Positions 10,151 to 19,138 of a stretch of 64,000 nt of DNA are shown here, piece by piece. This DNA is from Aureispira sp. CCB-QB1. Its GTDB lineage: Bacteria > Bacteroidota > Bacteroidia > Chitinophagales > Saprospiraceae. A program made the translations under genes and the position numbers. The stretch covers positions 1 to 64,000 of the forward strand of contig NZ_JHBV01000049.1 of assembly GCF_000724545.1 (NCBI RefSeq), in the 5' to 3' direction. The stretch's first letter is position 1; each line of letters begins with the position of its first letter. Below the pieces are notes generated by a model that made no database searches, was not told the DNA's origin, and worked only from the letters and a program-made list of their open reading frames with translations.

Positions 10151-10184
10151 AAAACGAGGCAACAAATTTTTATTGCCTCGTTTT
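10151..10184 (-). terminator. Hairpin between lipoprotein and receptor genes
   Basis: Twelve-base arms 10151-10162 and 10173-10184 are perfectly complementary, with a 10-nt loop. It lies 11 bp after the lipoprotein stop. It may end most transcripts or let part of them read into the receptor gene, giving more lipoprotein than receptor mRNA. Confidence 0.75.
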
Positions 10185-10195
10185 GAATATTATTA

Positions 10196-11752
10196 TTAGT
10201 TAGAAACGGTAAACAATTCTTTGCTTGTAGTACCTGCTGCAATGTTAAAGAACACACAGTTAGCAATTTTTAGGTTACCATCAGTAAATTGTTTGTATGA
10301 ATCTTGGTCTTGACCTTCCAAATCTTCAATATCAATTCCTTTTCCGTAGTTTACGAAAATAGAGTTGTGGTATTCTCCACCAGCATTATCACGGAAAGTA
10401 ATCGCTTTGCTAGTAGGATTTCCAGTTGACGTTACATTCCAGAACTGAGGTGTAGCAAATGGAGTTCCTGTTTCAGGAGATGTTCCACCATCGTGCTCAC
10501 CACCACGGTCAGCTGCTGTAGAGCTTGGATCTTGGTGAATGATGATAAATTGATTTTTACCTCTATAACCTTCGTCGTAGTCCAAAGCATCGTCACCACA
10601 GTAAGCAGAAATTAAATACTTAGCATTTGCAGTTCCTCCGAACCACTCAATACCATCGTCTTTGTTGGCAATAATCTCGATATATTCTAATGTAGTACCA
10701 GAACCAACACCACCTAGAGTCAAACCGTTAATTTCGTTATCGTTACCAATGTTAGAACCACCGTGACGGATAGAAACATAACGCAACGTACCAGAGTTGT
10801 CAGCGTTGTCAGAACCACCGTACAAACCACGAGTTTCAGAAGTTGGAATACCTTCGATTTGAGTTTCACCAGGAGTAGAGTTCAAGCCAGCTTTACCCAA
10901 GATGATCAAACCACCCCATTTACCACGGTCAGTAGCAGAAGAGTTTCCGTTGTCACCTTCATAAGTAAATACGATAGGATCGCTAGCAGTACCAGTAGCA
11001 TTGATAACACCACCTCTAGCAACGATAAGAGCAGAAGCATTGGCACCAGTTCCTGCTTTTCCTTGAACGATTGTACCAGCATCAATATTCAATGTTTGAC
11101 CAGCCTCAACAAATACAAATCCGTCTAAAACATAGATGTTATTAGAAGTCCATGTTACTGTATTTCCTTGTGCTTGCATCCATGTATCTGTTACGTTTAC
11201 TACTGTTTTACCACTTGTGTTTAATGCAGCAGAAGTAGTTGTTCCTGCAACGATACGGCTATAAAAAGACCAGTTGTCGTACCAAGGAGAACCAAAAGCA
11301 GAAGCTACAGCTCCTTTGAAGTTTGCTGTTTGAGAAAACCAAGTATCAGAAGATGCTGTTGCACTCAATGTTACACTAGGAACGATAGAGTTAATTGGAA
11401 ACTGAGGATCTGTTACGCTGTTTCCATTTCCAGCAAAAGATGCTACCCATGGGTCTTCTGTCAACGTTACATCAATTGATGTTTGGCTATTAATATCCAT
11501 TGTTTTAGAAGTATAACCAGCAGCTTTGAAAGTAAGTGTACCGTCTTTTGCAGCAGTAATTGTATAGTCACCAGATGTTCCAGTAGTTGCTGTTTCACCA
11601 CTAGAAGCTGTAACCATAACACCGTCTAGTCCATTTGTACCGTCCGTAACTTTTCCACTGATATTTACAGTAGTTGCTTCGGGCGTACAAGCCGTAAAAC
11701 TAACGGCGATTGCTAAAGTTAAAAACGCAAATAGATTTTTAAGATTTCCCAT
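10196..11752 (-). CDS. Lipoprotein with CnaB-like domain and beta-helix region
   Basis: The 518-aa protein has a lipoprotein signal ending SFTAC (Cys at 22). Residues about 28-92 form a carboxypeptidase-regulatory/CnaB-like sandwich (VNISGKVTDGTNGLDGVMV, SGDYTITAAKDGTLTFKAAG). From about 200 on the protein is rich in short strands with Gly, Asn and Asp turns (IDAGTIVQGKAGTGANASAL, GKWGGLIILGKAGLNS, DGIEWFGGTANAKYLISAY), as in right-handed parallel beta-helix proteins of Bacteroidota. It is encoded just upstream of the TonB receptor and is probably its surface-exposed partner, in the way SusD serves SusC, although it is not a SusD homologue. Ligand unknown. Confidence 0.8.
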   Translation of the reverse strand: MGNLKNLFAFLTLAIAVSFTACTPEATTVNISGKVTDGTNGLDGVMVTASSGETATTGTSGDYTITAAKDGTLTFKAAGYTSKTMDINSQTSIDVTLTEDPWVASFAGNGNSVTDPQFPINSIVPSVTLSATASSDTWFSQTANFKGAVASAFGSPWYDNWSFYSRIVAGTTTSAALNTSGKTVVNVTDTWMQAQGNTVTWTSNNIYVLDGFVFVEAGQTLNIDAGTIVQGKAGTGANASALIVARGGVINATGTASDPIVFTYEGDNGNSSATDRGKWGGLIILGKAGLNSTPGETQIEGIPTSETRGLYGGSDNADNSGTLRYVSIRHGGSNIGNDNEINGLTLGGVGSGTTLEYIEIIANKDDGIEWFGGTANAKYLISAYCGDDALDYDEGYRGKNQFIIIHQDPSSTAADRGGEHDGGTSPETGTPFATPQFWNVTSTGNPTSKAITFRDNAGGEYHNSIFVNYGKGIDIEDLEGQDQDSYKQFTDGNLKIANCVFFNIAAGTTSKELFTVSN

Positions 11753-11909
11753 TTTGTTTTGTTTGAATAATTAATAACTTGTTGACTAATAGTATATTTT
11801 GTTTAAAAAGGGGCTCGTGTTGTATTTACCTCAAGCCTTAATTTGGTGCAAAGAAACAGTTTGATTATAAACTCAAAATGAAAACTATATTTTTAATTTG
11901 TTAAATGAA

Positions 11910-11927
11910 GTTTACAATTCCTTAACA
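11910..11927 (-). promoter_or_regulatory. Possible PHO-box-like direct repeat upstream of the lipoprotein gene
   Basis: Two 7-mers, GTTTACA (11910-11916) and CTTAACA (11921-11927), share 5 of 7 bases and are spaced by 4 bp, an 11-bp period as in PhoB boxes. They lie about 160 bp upstream of the lipoprotein start. A minus-strand promoter-like TTTCTTTG is at 11856-11849. The similarity is weak and this is a hypothesis. Confidence 0.25.
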
Positions 11928-11974
11928 AAGTATTTGAGATGCTTTATTTAGAGCGATTGTAGAAATATGTAAAA

Positions 11975-12018
11975 AAATAAAGCAATTATTTTGAATGAAT
12001 CCAAAATAATTGCTTTTC
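11975..12018 (-). terminator. Terminator of the 12134-12832 gene
   Basis: Thirteen-base perfect arms 11981-11993 and 12002-12014 flank an 8-nt loop, and the minus strand continues into a T-rich tail. It lies about 120 bp past the stop of the membrane-protein gene. Between them, 12045-12130 contains fragments that resemble the GC-richer intergenic repeats of this window. Confidence 0.75.
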
Positions 12019-12133
12019 TAAAAATGCTCTGTTTTCTTCAAGTACTAACCTGCTATCCTACTACGCTCGTAATTTATGACTTTTGTATTACTAGGGCTAA
12101 CTAGTTCACTATTGAGCGATCTCAACGAGCTGT

Positions 12134-12832
12134 TTATAAGAGTTGTCGCAAAGAAAAAACATGCATATAATAGGCAATAGGAACTAAAATAGTCGGTAAC
12201 AGAGGCATTGGAAAAGTACCTATGATTGTATTATCTTCTTGGAATACTTGTAAAGGAGTTGGCATTGTCATTAAGGCAATGGATACAATATTGATTAGGA
12301 ATAACAAGCCTAGAATATTCCAAATAATGGCTAGTTGTTGTTTTTGTCGTTGGTTGGCAAAACACCAATAGGCAAAAATAGGTCCAGTTACACCAGCTAT
12401 GATATCGAAGTTATATCCTTCAAATGTCATTCGTTGCGGCAACGTTTCTGCTAAGAATAAAAACCACAATAGAATTTCTACAAAAAATCGAAAGAACTGA
12501 ATGTTTAGAAACCATTCAGGAGGCGTATGTTTTAGAACGCTATCTAGATGCTCGAAGCGCATTAGCAAATATATAAGAACTAATATAGGAAATGCTAGAG
12601 CAAAAGGAAGTCGAGGGGGAAGAGTCGAAAAATCAGAAAAAACACCTAGGATAGATAATGTGGATATGAAGAGGAACCATACGCTAATGCCGATACTATA
12701 TTTTCTTAAAATGCTTTGCTGTATTTCTGTTCCCAAATGGGCGCTGCTTTTTTTTAGTTGAATATAAATTAAAATTAGCCAAATAATAGTTAGTGCTATA
12801 AAGCCTAGTTGTGCTGCAAAAAGATAAGTCAT
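12134..12832 (-). CDS. Multi-pass inner-membrane protein, unknown function
   Basis: The 232-aa protein has about seven hydrophobic segments (for example LGFIALTIIWLILIYI, IGISVWFLFISTLSILGVF, LPFALAFPILVLIYLLM, FFVEILLWFLFLAE, IIWNILGLLFLINIVSIALM, LLPTILVPIAYYMHVF) and short loops. There is no enzymatic motif that I can name. Proteins of this size and layout are common next to AraC-type regulators in Bacteroidota, and here the AraC gene 13028-13966 lies 195 bp upstream on the same strand. Regulation of or by that protein is a plausible inference. A terminator follows at 11975-12018. Confidence 0.7.
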   Translation of the reverse strand: MTYLFAAQLGFIALTIIWLILIYIQLKKSSAHLGTEIQQSILRKYSIGISVWFLFISTLSILGVFSDFSTLPPRLPFALAFPILVLIYLLMRFEHLDSVLKHTPPEWFLNIQFFRFFVEILLWFLFLAETLPQRMTFEGYNFDIIAGVTGPIFAYWCFANQRQKQQLAIIWNILGLLFLINIVSIALMTMPTPLQVFQEDNTIIGTFPMPLLPTILVPIAYYMHVFSLRQLL

Positions 12833-13027
12833 CGCGTATTTGTTTTTTTATAAAAAAAATGATTAACAATACTAAGTGCCCTGTAACGTAAATTTTTTTC
12901 ATTATTACAGAGTACTAAGTTAATACTACAAATATCGACCAATTGGCAGAAAGAGACCATGACCAAAATTGCTGTTTTTGATGAATGGATTAAAACTAAG
13001 AAAGCTCTAAGGCAGGGGATTAGGCTA

Positions 13028-13966
13028 CTATTTTCTGTGCGTACTGGGGTAAGAACCACTTATCTTATAAACCATCCTACTTAGGGAACTAGCATTTTCT
13101 AAACCAATTGCAAAGGCAATTTCTTGGAGGTTAGCAGAACTGTTTTGTAATAAATACAATGCTTTTTGAAATCTAATTTGTTGAATAAATTGGTGAGGTG
13201 CCACTCCAAAAGCTTGTTTGAACGAACGCAAAAAATGATATTTGGATAAGCAACTAATTTGAGCAAGTTCTTCTAATTGAAGAGGAGCGTTATAATAAGC
13301 ATAAATGTAATCAACAGCCAGATACAATCGCCTTAGAAGTTCGACCTTAGTACTTTTTTTAGTGTTTTTTAGGAATTGAATGGACTTATCCTGCTGTTGT
13401 TGGTTTAAAACAATGTATTCAAAAAGTGCCAACAATGCCACTTCCTTTGCTTCAGTGGGTGTTGTGTCAATTAGATATAGTTTTTGCAGTTGAGTTACCA
13501 ATCGATTAAATGTTGAGCTACGCCAAGTCGCTTTTAATTGGAAAGAAGGAAGAGGAGTATTAGAGTCAAAAGGATCATCTAGTAATCTGCCTGAAGTGTG
13601 ATACAACCAAGAACTAGCATCTTTTAGGAATTGAGTTCCAAAATGGATGTTAAAAACCTCCGTCGCATTCCTATTAGGAAGAATCAAATCGTAGCGTGCT
13701 TTGTTATTGGTCAGAACGTAGGCATTGTCCTTAATCAAAACTTGATGTTTCTCAACGCCAATAATAGATTGCCCTTGTACATTCATGAAAATTGAAAGAG
13801 GACCTTCAATATCTTCACGAATTGTTTTTGAGGCTGTTGTATGCAACAAAACGGTTGGCCATCCTGCCGTCGGGAGGTGAACACCATTGGGACCTTTTTG
13901 GTTTTGGAATTGATGTTTGATTTGACGTTTGAGCCAATTTATATTGGGAAATTGAGAAATAAGCAT
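13028..13966 (-). CDS. AraC-family transcriptional regulator
   Basis: The C-terminal 100 residues form the two helix-turn-helix AraC DNA-binding domain. The first HTH is at about 224-245 (PLQLEELAQISCLSKYHFLR), with the family signature SFKQAFGVAPHQFIQQIRF following, and the second HTH is LQEIAFAIGLENASSLSRM. The N-terminal 200 residues are an unrecognised sensor-like domain (strands with YVLTNNKARYDLILPN). Length 312 aa is typical. The gene precedes the 12134-12832 membrane-protein gene on the same strand and follows rpoN, from which it is separated by the strong hairpin at 14023-14061. Target genes are unknown. Confidence 0.9.
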   Translation of the reverse strand: MLISQFPNINWLKRQIKHQFQNQKGPNGVHLPTAGWPTVLLHTTASKTIREDIEGPLSIFMNVQGQSIIGVEKHQVLIKDNAYVLTNNKARYDLILPNRNATEVFNIHFGTQFLKDASSWLYHTSGRLLDDPFDSNTPLPSFQLKATWRSSTFNRLVTQLQKLYLIDTTPTEAKEVALLALFEYIVLNQQQQDKSIQFLKNTKKSTKVELLRRLYLAVDYIYAYYNAPLQLEELAQISCLSKYHFLRSFKQAFGVAPHQFIQQIRFQKALYLLQNSSANLQEIAFAIGLENASSLSRMVYKISGSYPSTHRK

Positions 13967-14022
13967 TGGCTAAAATAGAGTACTTATATTAAAGTAGTTT
14001 GCCAAAATCAAGCAAGGAACGT

Positions 14023-14061
14023 ATATTGTCCGCTAAAGGATAACATTTTAGCGGACAATAT
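14023..14061. other. Long perfect hairpin between rpoN and the AraC gene
   Basis: Fifteen-base arms 14023-14037 and 14047-14061 pair perfectly around a 9-nt loop and contain the GC-rich core TTGTCCGCTAAA. No T run follows on either strand, so it is not a textbook terminator. It sits 26 bp after the rpoN stop and 57 bp before the AraC start, so it could end the rpoN transcript or act on AraC expression. Confidence 0.6.
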
Positions 14062-14087
14062 TAATTAACTAGTATTGGAAAGGAGGG

Positions 14088-15632
14088 TTAAATTTCTTTG
14101 CGCAAACGGGCAACAGGGATGCCTAGTTGTTCTCTATATTTAGCAACAGTACGGCGAGCTATATTGTAACCCTTTGCTTGCAGCATATTTTTTAATTTCT
14201 CGTCAGAAAATGGTTTGCGCTTGTTTTCTGTAGAAATAATTTCTGTCAAAATCTTTTTAACTTCTCTTGTAGAAACCTCTTCTCCTGACGTTGTTTGCAG
14301 TGATTCTGAGAAAAACTCTTTTAAGCTTTTTGTTCCAAATTCTGTTTGAACATATTTGCTATTCGCAACACGAGAAACCGTAGAAATATCTAAACCTGTA
14401 ATTTCTGCAATGTCTTTTAAAATCATTGGACGAAGACGCTTTTCATCACCAGTCAGAAAGAAATCATATTGATATTGCATGATGGTGTACATCGTTTTCA
14501 TCATGGTATTCTGACGTTGTTTAATGGCATCAATGAACCATCGGGCGGCATCGATTTTTTGTTTGACAAACATGGCTGCTTCCCGTTGAACTTTATTTTT
14601 CTTGTCAGCGCTATAAGCGCTTAACATTTCTTTGTACTGATTGTTAACACGTAATTCAGGAGCATTTCTATTATTTAGAGACAATTCTAGTTCTCCGTTT
14701 TTGGTCTCAATGATAAAATCAGGAACAATGTATTGTTTTTTTAGATTAGAAGACGGCGCATAGACAGCCCCAGGTTTGGGATTTAATTTTAGAATTTCTT
14801 CTGTTGCCAATCTAAGATCATCTCGATAGAGAGAAAGTTGACGCAATAATTTATTATAATGTTTTTTAGAAAACTCTTCAAAGTATTTGTCAATAATAGT
14901 GTGCGCTAATTGCAGATATTTTACATCCTCTTCACTATAGTTTTCGGTAACATCTCTAGACAAGATCTTGCGTTCTAATTGAAGCATTAAGCATTCTTGT
15001 AAATTTTGTGCTCCAATTCCAGCAGGTTCAAATGTTTGAACTTTTTTTAGCACTTTTAAAACATCCTCTTCAGAGACGATAAGATTGTGAGCAAATGCCA
15101 AATCGTCTGTAATCGCAATCGGTTCCCTTCTCAAGTAGCCATCTTCATCAATACTCCCAATAATTTGATCGGCAATTTTTTCCTCTTCTTCATCCAAGTC
15201 TAGCAACCCCAATTGGCGTTCCATGTGTTCGTGAAAAGAACTTTCAATAGCAATAGGAATGGTTTTTTCCTCATCATCTGCCGAATGATTGTTAATTTCA
15301 TATTTATAAGAGGGCTCATCGTCGTTCATATAATCCTCTAAATATTCCTCTAGAGAGTTATCTTCTTGACGTTCTGCTTCCTCGTTGATGTCTTCGTCTT
15401 TATCGTTTTTGTCAGTACCATAAGCTTCATCATCAATAAAATCATCAGTTAGTGCTTCTTCTTCCTCTTTGTTCAAATCATCTTTTGAATCTTCCAAGGC
15501 AGGATTAGCCTCCAACTCTTCTTGAATTCTTTGTTCAAGCATGACGGTTGGTACCTGAAGTAACTTCATCAACTGTATTTGTTGAGGAGATAACTTTTGT
15601 ATCTGTTTTTGTGAAAGATTTTGCTTTAACAT
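14088..15632 (-). CDS. rpoN: RNA polymerase sigma-54 factor
   Basis: The 514-aa protein has all parts of sigma-54. Region I is Gln- and Leu-rich (residues 1-48, LKQNLSQKQIQKLSPQQIQL). An acidic linker follows at about 50-120. The core-binding region has the paired helical repeats (DEEEEKIADQIIGSIDEDGY). The DNA-binding region includes ADITGLDISTVSRV-like text (DIAEITGLDISTVSRVANSK). The RpoN box ARRTVAKYREQLGIP is near residue 492 and is intact. Sigma-54 recognises -24/-12 promoters and needs AAA+ activators; none is encoded in this window. It ends with a hairpin at 14023-14061. Confidence 0.98.
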   Translation of the reverse strand: MLKQNLSQKQIQKLSPQQIQLMKLLQVPTVMLEQRIQEELEANPALEDSKDDLNKEEEEALTDDFIDDEAYGTDKNDKDEDINEEAERQEDNSLEEYLEDYMNDDEPSYKYEINNHSADDEEKTIPIAIESSFHEHMERQLGLLDLDEEEEKIADQIIGSIDEDGYLRREPIAITDDLAFAHNLIVSEEDVLKVLKKVQTFEPAGIGAQNLQECLMLQLERKILSRDVTENYSEEDVKYLQLAHTIIDKYFEEFSKKHYNKLLRQLSLYRDDLRLATEEILKLNPKPGAVYAPSSNLKKQYIVPDFIIETKNGELELSLNNRNAPELRVNNQYKEMLSAYSADKKNKVQREAAMFVKQKIDAARWFIDAIKQRQNTMMKTMYTIMQYQYDFFLTGDEKRLRPMILKDIAEITGLDISTVSRVANSKYVQTEFGTKSLKEFFSESLQTTSGEEVSTREVKKILTEIISTENKRKPFSDEKLKNMLQAKGYNIARRTVAKYREQLGIPVARLRKEI

Positions 15633-15985
15633 AAAACTGTAGTTTTTAATTGAGTAGGACTTGTTATCTGAGTTTTTTTTAGCGTGGTGTTATTTGTTAA
15701 ACGCAGAATAGCATTTAAAAGTTACCATTATAAGCCTAAAAATACATTTTTTTTTGACTTTATTGTCCTACTTGGTAAGGTTTTTGATAAAGACAAGAAC
15801 TTAAAAATAAAGTGTATCTGATACAGTTTGTTTATTGTCAGTAGATTAAATGCCGCAAAGATTAAACAATTATTATTTTTGAGGAAGTGTTCTTAGGATT
15901 TAGATTTCTATTATAGTTACCTAATCTACAAGGATTGCAACTACTAAGATAGCTTTAGGATGAAGGATAGAAAGGGAAGTTCTTA
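15633..15985. other. Intergenic region upstream of rpoN
   Basis: These 353 bp are AT-rich. They hold the promoter region of rpoN and the 3' side of the 15986-16771 gene. I see no reading frame, hairpin terminator or clear promoter box. Confidence 0.4.
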
Positions 15986-16771
15986 TCAATCAATTTCAGG
16001 GATAAGAAAATCAATTTGAATGGCTTCGTCTACTTCTAGTCCAAACAAAGTCGCTGCTTTATCCATATTCACAGCAATTTCCAGTAAGCCTGACGAGTTA
16101 AACAAGCAAAGGACTTCACCAACAGGAACATCTGCATAATTTTTGCTAATCGTGGTAATTGGATCGTATCGCTTAAAGTAAATCTCAAAATCACGCTTTT
16201 GTCGAATTCGGTCAAAAAGTGGTCGATCTATATTCAGGATAACATTTTTGTAATTATCAATATGGATGACCGAGCCTCTAATTTGATCTTTTCCTGTAAT
16301 TGGGCGCAAGGATAAACGTTCTAAGATATCTTTGGCTGGTTTGCCAATGTCTTTGAATGGCTTGCCTTTTAAAATAAAACCAATGGCTTTAGCAAAAATT
16401 TCTTTCACTCCAAAAACAGCGTTACCAATAGAGTAATCTAACTCATAAACCTGTTGAAGAGGGGTTGAAAACATAAGTGAGAAAATGCCATTATCAGGTC
16501 CTATGAAATAATGACCATCGTGTAAGATAGCTAAAAATCGAGGGTGTTTTTTATAAAAATTGTTGACCGAAATCAAATGAATTGTACCTTTAGGAAAGCT
16601 TTTATAGGCATTTTTTAGAATATAGGATGCCTGCACGATATTGTAGTTTTCAATATCATGTGTAATATCTGCGAAAATAACAGGTATGCCTTGTGATAGG
16701 ATGTTACCCTTTATAACTCCCACGCAGTAGTCCCGCCATCCAAAATCCGTTGTTAGGGTTACAACATTCAT
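15986..16771 (-). CDS. SAM hydroxide adenosyltransferase (DUF62/SAM hydrolase family)
   Basis: The 261-aa protein matches the DUF62 family throughout. It starts MNVVTLTTDFGWRDYCVGV, where TDFG-x2-D is the N-terminal signature, followed by ADITHDIENYNIVQASYIL and HYFIGPDNGIFSLMF. The C-terminal beta domain has VNMDKAATLFGLEVDEAIQI. Family members split S-adenosylmethionine into adenosine and methionine with hydroxide and are related to the fluorinase and chlorinase; nothing here points to halide use. The enzyme is cytoplasmic. The gene stands alone between rpoN and trmD on the same strand, with about 290-350 bp on each side. Confidence 0.9.
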   Translation of the reverse strand: MNVVTLTTDFGWRDYCVGVIKGNILSQGIPVIFADITHDIENYNIVQASYILKNAYKSFPKGTIHLISVNNFYKKHPRFLAILHDGHYFIGPDNGIFSLMFSTPLQQVYELDYSIGNAVFGVKEIFAKAIGFILKGKPFKDIGKPAKDILERLSLRPITGKDQIRGSVIHIDNYKNVILNIDRPLFDRIRQKRDFEIYFKRYDPITTISKNYADVPVGEVLCLFNSSGLLEIAVNMDKAATLFGLEVDEAIQIDFLIPEID

Positions 16772-17063
16772 TTATTCTTCTAAGAAAGTGTCTTTGTGAT
16801 TAAGTGTTATTAACAATGATATAGCTTATTGTCTGAATTAATCTTATCTGGAAAGGCAAATTACATGAATTTTGTTGAAATGAAGAATTAAAAAGAAAAA
16901 TTGTTAAAAGTTACCCCTTGACTTCTTTCTAATAATGCCTCAGATAAATATCAAAAATTAAATACTGTCATACCATAAATAATGTACTTTTGTATGCTGT
17001 ATGGAATGTTTTGTTGTGGATAAATTATTATAAAATAGTTGTTTGTATTCTTGTCTTAATCTA

Positions 17064-17738
17064 TTAGTCTAATAGGTCAGGACGTAGCTTTTGAGTTCTT
17101 AAATAAGCTTGTTCGTCTCGCCAGTCTTCAATCTTTCGTTTGTGACCAGACAATAAAATATCTGGAATTTTATGTCCTTTATAATCCGCAGGGCGTGTGT
17201 AAACAGGTGGCGCTAACAAATTGTCTTGAAAAGAATCAAACAAAGCCGACGATTCATCATTAAGTACGCCAGGCAAGAGACGACCTATAGAATCAACCAA
17301 GACAGCTGCGGGCAATTCTCCTCCCGATAGCACAAAATCACCGATGGAGATTTCTTTGGTAATATACAAGTCTCTAACCCTTTGATCTACTCCTTTGTAA
17401 TGACCACATAAAATGATTAAATTCTCTTTGAGAGACAATTGATTACAATGTTTTTGCTCCAAGCGTTCTCCATCAGGTGTCATATAGATAATTTCGTCAT
17501 AATCTCGCTCTGCTTTTAGCGATTCAATGACATTGGCGATTGGTTCTACCATCATAACCATGCCTGCTCCGCCTCCAAATTGATAATCATCAATTTGCTT
17601 GTGCTTGCCAATTCCATACGTTCTTAAGTCATGTAAAACAATTTCTAGCAAGCCTTTATCCTGTGCGCGTTGCATGATTGAGTGAGCAAATGGACTTTCC
17701 ATTAGACTAGGAACGGCAGAAATGATATCTATACGCAT
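17064..17738 (-). CDS. trmD: tRNA (guanine-37-N1)-methyltransferase
   Basis: TrmD methylates N1 of G37 next to the anticodon, using SAM, and prevents +1 frameshifting. The 224-aa protein shows the family motifs: [17 protein letters not shown] at the start, [16 protein letters not shown] at about 52-67, [12 protein letters not shown] in the trefoil-knot SAM site, [15 protein letters not shown], and the C-terminal domain with [11 protein letters not shown] and [17 protein letters not shown]. Length is normal. In many bacteria trmD lies with rimM, rplS and rpsP; here it is alone, which is common in Bacteroidota. Confidence 0.97.
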   Translation of the reverse strand: MRIDIISAVPSLMESPFAHSIMQRAQDKGLLEIVLHDLRTYGIGKHKQIDDYQFGGGAGMVMMVEPIANVIESLKAERDYDEIIYMTPDGERLEQKHCNQLSLKENLIILCGHYKGVDQRVRDLYITKEISIGDFVLSGGELPAAVLVDSIGRLLPGVLNDESSALFDSFQDNLLAPPVYTRPADYKGHKIPDILLSGHKRKIEDWRDEQAYLRTQKLRPDLLD

Positions 17739-18038
17739 GATGTTTTGTTTTGATGAAAATTGTCTGGTGTTGTTAATGCTAGGAATATATTGTACTCAAT
17801 TACTTATTGGGCACAGATACTACTAACATGGATGGTTGTAGCAAATTATTGTTTGAGAAACCAACCACAAAATTATAGAAAAAAGATAAGATGTGAAAGA
17901 ATAGGGAATTTTAAAGTAATATTTTGGGTTTTAAATGAACTATTCATAATCTATTTGGTAACTTTAAACGTATAAAAGCGATATTAAACAGCCTATCAGG
18001 CAAAACACCTATAAACAAAGAAAGTCACAGATATATAC
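17739..18038. other. Intergenic region between divergent trmD and GNAT genes
   Basis: This 300-bp stretch holds the divergent promoters of trmD and the acetyltransferase gene. I see no recognisable promoter box, hairpin or convincing small gene. Confidence 0.4.
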
Positions 18039-18617
18039 ATGACTAAAAAAATTAACGAAGCCCCTTTTGTCGAGTTCCCCATTTTAAAAAGCAAACGACT
18101 AACAATGCGCCCAATTGAAATGGGCGATGCACCACAGATTTTTGATATGCAAACCGATGATTTGGTATTGCGATATATTGCCAAGAAAAAGCCAACTTCG
18201 TTGGAAGAAGTTGAAAGTTTGATTCAACACATTGAGGATGCCTATAAAAAACAAGAAATGCTATGTTGGGCAGCGGTTATTCGAGATGGTGACAAAATCA
18301 TAGGAACCTGTGGTTTTAATCGAATAGAAAAGGATAATTTAAGAGCTGAAATTGGAGGTGCTTTGAGTCCTAGATATTGGGGAGTAGGAGTTGCCTATGA
18401 AGCTGTTAAACAGATTATTGATTATGGATTCAAGGAACTTGGATTGCATACTATTGAAGCAAAGGTAGATTCTAACAATCGTAGCGCTGTATTTTTATTA
18501 GAACAATTGGGCTTTGTACGAGAAGGTCATTTTAAGGATAGAATGTATTTTGAAGGTGTTTTTTACGATATGGATATTTATACCAAGTTTAGAGAATCTA
18601 AAAATGGATTGTATTAG
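18039..18617 (+). CDS. GNAT N-acetyltransferase, RimJ/RimL type
   Basis: The 192-aa protein follows the RimJ/RimL layout. A substrate-recognition start (FPILKSKRLTMRPIEMGDAP) is followed by VIRDGDKIIGTCGFNRIEKD, the acetyl-CoA-binding region LSPRYWGVGVAYEAVKQIID (the usual R/Q-x2-G-x-G/A pyrophosphate loop is RYWGVGVA), and IEAKVDSNNRSAVFLLEQLG with the family Asn and Ser. Members acetylate the N termini of ribosomal proteins or small amines and antibiotics; the substrate here cannot be told. It is a single-gene unit reading away from trmD. Confidence 0.9.
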   Translation: MTKKINEAPFVEFPILKSKRLTMRPIEMGDAPQIFDMQTDDLVLRYIAKKKPTSLEEVESLIQHIEDAYKKQEMLCWAAVIRDGDKIIGTCGFNRIEKDNLRAEIGGALSPRYWGVGVAYEAVKQIIDYGFKELGLHTIEAKVDSNNRSAVFLLEQLGFVREGHFKDRMYFEGVFYDMDIYTKFRESKNGLY

Positions 18618-18660
18618 CCTTGATACTTTTGTGGGGCTTTGTACTTAATTCTTAACTTCT

Positions 18661-18835
18661 TAAAAGTCAATAGTTCGTTGCGCTGCTACTATGTGGTATT
18701 TTGTGAGTGCTACATAGTTGATAATTAATAAATTGTACTTCTGTTGTGTTTTGTTTTAAGTTTTGGTTATCAGTTGAATATGAATGTATTTTTATCTTTT
18801 GGGTAACTAAGCGATAGCGATTTTAGGAACGCAAG
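18661..18835. repeat. Degenerate copy of the intergenic repeat family
   Basis: The 17 bp at 18805-18821 (AACTAAGCGATAGCGAT) match exactly part of the 36-bp module at 41152-41187 and, inverted, at 51898-51933. Upstream, 18670-18720 has the looser motif of TGCGCTGCTACT and GTGAGTGCTAC, echoing TCGCTGCTACTTCG and CGTGAGCGC at 52019-52050. It is non-coding and GC-richer than its surroundings. Confidence 0.6.
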
Positions 18836-18877
18836 TATTAGTTAGACTATTATAATAACAAAAAAAAAAGAATTATT

Positions 18878-19138
18878 ATGAGTTTGTTGTATACATTGAT
18901 TATTGGTGGCTTGGCAGGATGGATTGCTAGCAGCTTAATGAAAGGTCGTGGTATGGGAATTTTGATGAATATTATTTTAGGAATTATCGGCGCTTTTGTT
19001 GGTACTTTTTTGTTTAAGGTATTGCAAGTAGATGGAGGTGTTTTGGGAATTCGAAGTGGTTCTATTTTAATGGATATCGTTAGCTCTACTTTTGGTGCTG
19101 TTGTAGTACTTTTTATAGCTAAAGTTTTGGCTAAATAA
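18878..19138 (+). CDS. GlsB/YeaQ/YmgE-type small membrane protein
   Basis: The 86-aa protein has three hydrophobic segments with many glycines (LIIGGLAGWIASSLM, IILGIIGAFVGTFLF, STFGAVVVLFIAKVLA) and the family's GRGMG turn between helices one and two. The family (also called transglycosylase-associated proteins) is induced by stress in several bacteria, but the molecular role is not known. The stop codon coincides with the first three bases of the 163-bp element at 19136-19298, so the element is placed exactly at the end of the gene. Confidence 0.88.
   Translation: MSLLYTLIIGGLAGWIASSLMKGRGMGILMNIILGIIGAFVGTFLFKVLQVDGGVLGIRSGSILMDIVSSTFGAVVVLFIAKVLAK

Noticed and set aside
12696-13059. Two minus-strand frames near the AraC and membrane-protein genes
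   Set aside because: They overlap both genes out of frame and cover the spacer; the proteins look random.
16985-16992. TACTTTTG, a perfect plus-strand -7 box
   Set aside because: No plus-strand gene follows and no -33 element precedes it; such 8-mers occur by chance in AT-rich DNA.
17760-17975. 71-codon frame between trmD and the GNAT gene
   Set aside because: Random-looking composition in the divergent promoter region and no family features.
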